Assembly: GCF_040954645.1 (NCBI RefSeq)
Contig: NC_092810.1
Coordinates: 68,756,660-68,820,659, forward strand
DNA length: 64,000 nucleotides
Reading direction: 5' to 3'
Source: Diabrotica undecimpunctata
Taxonomy: Eukaryota; Arthropoda; Insecta; Coleoptera; Chrysomelidae
Below the pieces are notes generated by a model that was given only the letters and a program-made list of their open reading frames with translations, did no database searches and was not told where the DNA came from. Shown one piece after another: positions 58,696-64,000 of the stretch (position 1 is its first letter; the number at the start of each line of letters is the position of its first letter). A program made the position numbers and the translations under genes.

Positions 58696-58904
58696 AGCAG
58701 GTACAAATAATTTGCAGAATAAAATCTAACGACTTGCTTTACAATGTTTTGTGCAAATATTGATCTTTTTATAGACTTTTCTGGAACGGTATATGGTATC
58801 TGTGATATTCTTGTGATATATATCATGGATATAGCATCGGATTTTCTTTCATCTTAATTTTCTGTTTATTTATTTGTTTATTTTCTTCCTTATTTCACTT
58901 CTTG

Positions 58905-59075
58905 GTTATCAGAGTCTGGCATTTCGTTTATTTCAGACTCTGGTTCAAGTTCTGATCCGATTCGGACCCCTCACGCCGTTTTAAGAGGATTAGGGCCAAC
59001 TCCCTTGCTTCGTCGGATTCAGAGGAAGAAAACACAGACGAGAATGCACAGTCCGACTTGATTAATATTGCACTT
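58905..59075 (+). pseudogene. Acidic Gag-like fragment between the two hairpin blocks
   Basis: Preceded by a pyrimidine-rich acceptor-like stretch ending TTGGTTATCAG (about 58910). It reads ESGISFISDSGSSSDPIRTP, then, after a one-base shift, RRFKRIRANSLASSDSEEEN and TDENAQSDL. It is more GC-rich than its surroundings and serine/acid-rich, as in disordered parts of Gag-like proteins, but no family motif identifies it. It lies between the duplicated blocks. Confidence 0.35.
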
Positions 59076-59616
59076 TAGATATTTTATTAGATAACTACGT
59101 AACGGTGTGTAGGGATTTACCTTTTTAAAGGCCCTACCACACAATATTTTGCCGTATTTTCAATAAGTAAAGTACACAGACTTAATTAAAAAATAATGTG
59201 CAAGGATTTACCTCATAGAGGCCTTGTATCACAAAATTGATAGATGTTTACGTAAATATGAATACATATCGAATATCAATGGTATAATGAAAACAGTTAC
59301 GTAATCGTGTGTAAGGATTTACCTTTTATAGGCCTTACAACACATTTTATTTTAACAAGCAGATACAAAAATAAATTTTGCAGATTAGAATCTAACGATT
59401 TACATTAGAATGTTTGGTGCAAGGATTGATCTTTTCATAGACCTTTTCAACACGAATGTAATGGTAAAAATCTGCGTTTAATAAAATCTGTGTTATGCTT
59501 ATGATATATATCGTAGACATAGCATTCGAATTTTTATTTATTTTAATTTTTTACATAACAGTGTGTAAGGGTTTACCTTATTTATAGGTATTACAACACA
59601 TTATTTTCTTTTAGCA
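59061..59616 (+). repeat. Hairpin-array block, copy 2, immediately upstream of RT
   Basis: Direct repeat of 58139-58695 at an offset of 921-922 bp, about 97% identical. Hairpins span 59107-59142, 59198-59232, 59309-59343, 59417-59453 and 59563-59598. The last has lost pairing on its 3' arm (GGCCTTAC changed to GGTATTAC), while the same hairpin in copy 1 is intact. The block ends TTTTCTTTTAGCA directly before the RT frame. Confidence 0.9.
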
Positions 59617-61593
59617 AAATGGAGCAAAGTTACTCGAAATCGTTTCATTTTGAAAGCTATTAAGGGGTACAAAATTCCATTTGATTTAAAACCTTGCCAG
59701 AATCAATCATTTTATAAAAAATGTTGTCATTCCGATCACCAGGCAATGAGGACAGCTGTTGAGGAATTGATAGAAACTGGTGCTGTATCACCGTGTAATT
59801 CAAATAAGAAAGACTTTATATCCTCATTTTTTCTAGTACCGAAGTCTAGTCGAGGAAACAGAATTGTTTTAAATTTAAAACGATTAAATTCTTATATTAT
59901 AGCTTCACATTTTAAGTTAGATGATTACAGGACTGTAAAAAGTTTAATTACTCCAGGTTGCTACATGGTCTCTCTAGATTTAAATGATGCTTACTTTGGA
60001 ATACCAATCAATAAACAGCATCGTAAATTTTTAAAATTTCAGTACAATGGAAAAATGTTTCCATTAACGTTTTTACCTTTTGGTTTATCAGTCGCGCCAT
60101 ATTTGTTCACAAAAATTTTAAAACCTGTTACTCAATATTTAAAATTTAGAAATATTCTTATTCCTAACTACTTGGATGATTGTTTATTGTTAGGGAGTAC
60201 AAAATTAGAATGCATTAATAATCTAAAAATTACAATTGAACTGTTTCTAGAATTGGGTTTCATAATTAATTATAAGAAAAGTACACTCATTCCAACTCAA
60301 CAAATAACGTTTTTAGGGTTTATCTTTAACAGCGTTGATATGTCATTGTCTCTAACTCAGGTGGAAATTACCAATACAATAACAATAATTCGGTCAATTT
60401 TGAAGTTTCAAACTTGTAAAATCCGTCGGTTTGCGAGAATTATTGGTTCTCTAATATCGATTTGCCCTGCAGTTAAATACGGTTACCTCTACACCAAAGT
60501 CCTCGAACGGAAAAAATATTTAGCTTTAAAAAGAGAAGGTGGGGACTATAATAGACATTTATTAATTGATAACGATATTCGAACTGAATTACAATGGTGG
60601 ATATCAGCCATACCACAAGCAAAAACATCTTTGCAGCAATCTACATGTCAAATGATAATTTTTATAATTAATACAAACTAATGTTTGTATTTTGAGAACG
60701 ATTTCCGAAGTGGGAATTGAAACGTCAATAAACGTATTTTAACCTTTAATTGTGGCTTATTCCCATTTAAATAGTAATTAAATGATAATTTATTCGGATG
60801 CTTCCTTGTCTGGATGGGGAGCTTGTTGTGATGCAGAAAAAATTCATGGTTTTTGGTCGGAAGATGCAAAAAGCTTAATATCAATCATTTAGAATTACTT
60901 GGGTCACTACCTATATGGGTCTTAAAAGTTTTTGCTAAACATAAAAGATCTTGCTCAATACTTTTAAGAATTGACAACACCACTGCTATCTCTTATATCA
61001 ATAAAATGGGAGGCATAAAGTATCCTAAGCTAGTCTATTTAGCCCGCTGTATATGGCAGTGGTGTGAGACTAGAGATATCCTTATTTTTGCATCCTACAT
61101 AGAATCAAAAAGTAATTCAGTAGCAGACGCGGAATCACGTTGGCTAACTATTGATACGGAATACTCGTTAAATCAAGCAGCATATAACCAAATAATGGAA
61201 ACATTTGGCAAACCGCAGATTGGTTTATTTGCTTAAATATCTAATGCTCAATGTCCAAAATATGTGTCATGGAAGAAAGACCCCGATTCATTAGCTGTAG
61301 ACGCTTTCACTTTAAATTGGAACAATTACAAATTTTATGCTTTTCCGCCGTTTTCGTTGGTTATAATTTCGTTGGTACTTAATAAAATAATATTAGATAA
61401 AGCAGAAGGGATTGTGGTGGTTCCTCTTTGGGAAGCTCAATGTTGGTATCCAGTTTTCTTAAAACTTCTAAAATTTAGACCCATTTTGTTTAAACCAAAA
61501 AGAGACCTAATGATATCTCCCTTTAATTGCAGCCACCCCATGTGGTTGAAGATTACCTTGGTGGCAGGGATTGTATCCGGCGAGCGTACCTAA
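59617..61593 (+). pseudogene. DIRS-type reverse transcriptase-RNase H, broken
   Basis: Opens KWSKVTRNRFILKAIKGYKI, the usual DIRS RT start, preceded by an acceptor-like TTTTCTTTTAG and with no good ATG, so expression may depend on splicing or on Gag. RT blocks: FFLVPKSSRGNRIVLNLKRL, SLDLNDAYFGIPINKQHRKF, LPFGLSVAPYLFTK and the catalytic NYLDDCLLLG near 60175, then ITFLGFIFNS. RNase H begins IIYSDASLSGWGACCD after the insertion at 60662-60779, shifts frame near 60876, and continues HLELLG, RIDNTTAISYINKMGG and SNSVADAESR. A stop at 61234-61236 falls before NAQCPKYVSWKKDPDSLAVD; the frame then runs on to VVPLWEAQCWYP and ends at 61593. RT catalytic residues are intact. Confidence 0.92.
60662..60779. 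mobile_element. 118-bp short insertion in RNase H with 12-bp target duplication
   Basis: Flanked by AAATGATAATTT at 60650-60661 and 60780-60791. Contains GAACGATTTCCGAAGTGGGA, then ATTGAAACGTCAATAAACGT, and ends near TTCCCATTTAAATAGTAATT. An inverted relative lies at 63880-63992. Removing it and one flank restores the RNase H frame. SINE-like or a small fragment of a larger element. Confidence 0.85.
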
Positions 61594-61619
61594 ACCAGGG
61601 TTTTTCTGTAGAAATAACA

Positions 61620-62626
61620 GATATAATGTTGTCATCATTGTCAGAATCTACAATATAGCAGTACAGTGTGGTGTACAGGAAATGGTGATCATACTGTCAA
61701 AAAAAAAACCTATTGCTCTGTTTTGATGCATCTGATAAAGATGTTATGCAATTTTTGTTAACAGAATATGAAAGGGGAAGTAGTTACTCCACTTTAAATA
61801 TATTCCGATCGGCTATTTCTCTAATAGTACCAAATATTACCACTGAACTGTTCCGCGCTGCAATAAGCAAAGTGAAGATAGCCGTGATGATCGCCAACGT
61901 CCGGAACGGATAGGCACTTTAAGAAGACCAAATATTAAACAATCTGAAGCTCTTAATAGATATCTTAAAGGTATTTTTAAATTGAAGCCATCATTTCCAA
62001 AATATACTAAGACTTGGAATCCCGATAACGTTCTGGAGTATGTGTCAACATTATATCCATTGGAAGATCTTACATTAGAGCAATTGTCGCTAAAGTTGGT
62101 TACCATAATATCTTTATGTACTGCACACCGAGTTCAAACTATTAACAGTATTCACATTAATAACATTTCCAACTTCGATGATCGAATTGAAATAATAATT
62201 ACAGAATTGCTAAAAACTTCAGCACCTAATAAAAGTCAACCTAAACTTTGTCTTCCGTTTTTCTATAATAAACCAGAACTTTGTGTGGCTTCCACTTTAC
62301 TACATTATATTAATATCACAAAACCCTTGAGGGAAAATATAACGCGTCTATTTATAACTTACAAGAAACCATATCGGGCTGCCTCTACCCAGACACTCTC
62401 AAGATGGATAAAATCTGTTCTGAAGATGAGTGGTATCGATGTAAGTACCTTTACCCCATACAGTACCAGGCATGCGTCATCTTCGGCAGCGCTTAGATGC
62501 GGAGTTTCAATCGATACCATAAAAGCTACTGCAGGTTGGTCTAAAAATTCGGAAATATTTTTTAACTATTATAATAGACCAATCGAAACCCCCGCAGAAT
62601 TTGCTAGAAATATTTTTAGGATATAA
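61620..62626 (+). pseudogene. DIRS-type tyrosine recombinase, broken by an RTE tail insertion
   Basis: Would recombine the circular DNA intermediate into the genome. The N-terminal SAM-like domain is in pieces: EITDIMLSSLSESTI, a stop, NLLLCFDASDKDVMQFLL, YSTLNIFRSAISLIVPN. An 87-bp insertion (61840-61926) interrupts it. It resumes at 61931 with NIKQSEALNRYLKGIFKLKP and is open to 62626. The catalytic core is complete in outline: CTAHRVQTINSIHINNI (first Arg), TPYSTRHASSSAA (Arg/His box) and AGWSKNSEIFFNYYNRPI (Tyr). The last 215 codons are uninterrupted. Confidence 0.9.
61840..61926 (+). mobile_element. 87-bp RTE 3'-tail insertion with 11-bp target duplication
   Basis: Flanked by ACCAAATATTA at 61829-61839 and 61927-61937. 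It encodes ELFRAAISKVKIAVMIANVR and NG, then TAGGCACTTTAAGAAG, the last codons and 3' end of the RTE family seen at 22865-23617. An extreme 5' truncation. Removing it and one flank rejoins VPN to IKQSEAL of the recombinase in frame. Confidence 0.9.
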
Positions 62627-62806
62627 GAAATACTTTGTTTGTAGAAGTAAGTTTCATTGTTAGGATTAGTTACCTCATTACCTAAGAAGTAAAATATAGT
62701 GTCTGTTTAATTATTCATATTGGTTAGCTGTTATATAATAAAGATTAGTACTTAAATTGTATGATTTATTAAAGCCTAGTCGATCATGTAAACTCTCTAA
62801 ACAACT

Positions 62807-62921
62807 GCCATTTGTGTTCTAGACTGATGGAATGAAGCGAAGTATAATTTGAGATTAAACGACTTACCTGTAAGGAAGTTCAATCATAATTATACGAGCT
62901 TCATTCCATCAGTCTAGAACA
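62807..62921. repeat. Internal complementary region of the DIRS-type element
   Basis: First part, TGCCATTTGTGTTCTAGACT through GAAGTATAATTT, is the complement of the left end. Second part, GAGATTAAACGACTTACCTG through CGAGCTTCATTCCATCAG, is the complement of the right end. The two meet at AAATT (complement AATTT). This is the template-for-ends arrangement that defines DIRS1-type elements. Confidence 0.92.
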
Positions 62922-62979
62922 ACCCACCCCTCCGGAGGTTCATCCTTCCACCCCAATTACATAATCGACTTTCACTAAC

Positions 62980-63100
62980 GCAAGAATGAGGCCAGACCGG
63001 GGGTGACCGGATGAAGATTTGGTTTATTTACTTTCGACTGGTGTGTACTTCACTAGCAAAGCAGTGATGCCATTTGTGTTCTAGACTGATGGAATGAAGC
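62980..63100. repeat. Right inverted terminal repeat of the DIRS-type element
   Basis: 121 bp from GCAAGAATGAGGCCAGACCG to GACTGATGGAATGAAGC, the inverse of 57705-57825. It is followed by 52 bp of right-end-specific sequence to 63152 that is represented in the internal complementary region. Confidence 0.93.
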
Positions 63101-63152
63101 TCGTATAATTATGATTGAACTTCCTTACAGGTAAGTCGTTTAATCTCAAATT

Positions 63153-63685
<533 letters not shown>

Positions 63686-63879
63686 AAAAGATGGAAAAGG
63701 GAAGTATTTTTGAAGTGTGTGTCCAGTGTACGGTCCTTTTTATGTTTTTTCATTGACAAAGAAGAAAAAATAAAGTAGAACCAGCATTTTTCTGTAATTT
63801 TCTTACCATATGATCTCTCCTAGTAGGATTCTTAAATAATTGACGTAAGTGAATCATTGTTAAATTAAAATTAGTTAAT

Positions 63880-63992
63880 TACTATTTAAATGGGAATAAG
63901 CCACAATTAAAGGTTAAAATACGTTTATTGACGTTTCAATTTCCACTTCGGAAATCGTTCTCAAAATACAAACATTAGTAAATTAAACAAAT
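63880..63992 (-). repeat. Second copy of the 118-bp short insertion family
   Basis: ATTACTATTTAAATGGGAAT through GGAAATCGTTCTCAAAATAC and CAAACATTAG is the complement of 60668-60779 at about 95% identity. It starts after TTAGTTA and ends before TAAATTAAAC; no clear target duplication seen. Confidence 0.85.
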
Positions 63993-64000
63993 TTTGTTTA

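Larger units (their letters stand above)
57693..63152 (+). mobile_element. DIRS-type tyrosine-recombinase retrotransposon, 5.46 kb
   Basis: Limits come from the internal complementary region. Its sequence reads as the complement of the right end (…TTTAATCTCAAATT, to 63152) joined to the left end (AAATTATACTTCGC, from 57693), sharing AAATT. Inverted terminal repeats of 121 bp lie at 57705-57825 and 62980-63100. In order it carries gag-like pieces, a duplicated hairpin-array block, RT-RNase H and tyrosine recombinase. DIRS elements replicate by reverse transcription and are thought to integrate a circular form by recombinase without target duplication, and none is seen here. The copy is dead: stops, frameshifts and two nested insertions. 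Confidence 0.92.

Noticed and set aside
58139..59616. CRISPR-like array of short regular repeats
   Set aside because: Repeats are hairpins with compensating changes, spacing is irregular at 90-150 bp, there are no unique fixed-length spacers, and the context is a eukaryotic retroelement.
60662..60779. Canonical hammerhead ribozyme in the 118-bp insertion
   Set aside because: A stem followed by GAAAC is present, but the required CUGAUGA segment is not, so it is mentioned only as reminiscent.

Overview
The window is AT-rich DNA made almost entirely of dead or dying transposable elements. I found no convincing host gene, tRNA, rRNA or CRISPR array. The element mix is RTE-type and Jockey-type non-LTR retrotransposons, piggyBac, Tc1/mariner, a hAT transposase with a CGBP1-like N-terminus, a DIRS-type tyrosine-recombinase retrotransposon and many fold-back elements. 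That mix fits a repeat-rich insect genome, perhaps a beetle, but nothing here fixes the species.

Layout. 0-9 kb: an RTE fragment, a Tc1-like copy, two more RTE 3' fragments, and a hAT transposase on the minus strand with a partial inverted duplicate. 9-21.5 kb: an old piggyBac copy split by a palindrome, a ~1.4 kb imperfect palindrome, an RNase H remnant, a smaller fold-back, a nearly full-length Jockey-like pol pseudogene and a second copy of the Tc1-like family. 21.5-31.6 kb: RTE fragments, a fold-back split by a 1.15 kb TA-flanked MITE, and one arm of a fold-back built from ~300 bp units. 31.6-34 kb: a piggyBac element with terminal repeats and a frame-broken transposase. 34-41 kb: a nest of RTE copies. 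One is split by a 1.93 kb palindrome with a 9-bp target duplication. Another is a truncated insertion with a 16-bp target duplication. 43-47 kb: a mariner-like element with ~65 bp inverted repeats, RTE and Jockey-like fragments, and the full fold-back of ~300 bp units. 50-55 kb: a 212-bp tandem duplication, a fold-back, and a 2.9 kb TA-flanked transposon. Its ~650 bp near-identical inverted arms enclose two overlapping ORFs joined by a perfect -1 frameshift heptamer. 57.7-63.15 kb: a structurally complete but mutated DIRS-type element. It has inverted terminal repeats, an internal complementary region, gag-like remnants, RT-RNase H and tyrosine recombinase. It also carries two ~557 bp copies of an array of covarying hairpins upstream of RT.

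The most interesting items are the hairpin array in the DIRS leader, whose stems change in a compensatory way between copies; the long-TIR element with a candidate programmed frameshift; and the recurring class of long fold-back elements, several with datable nested insertions. All coding assignments come from reading translations against remembered family motifs; no search was run.
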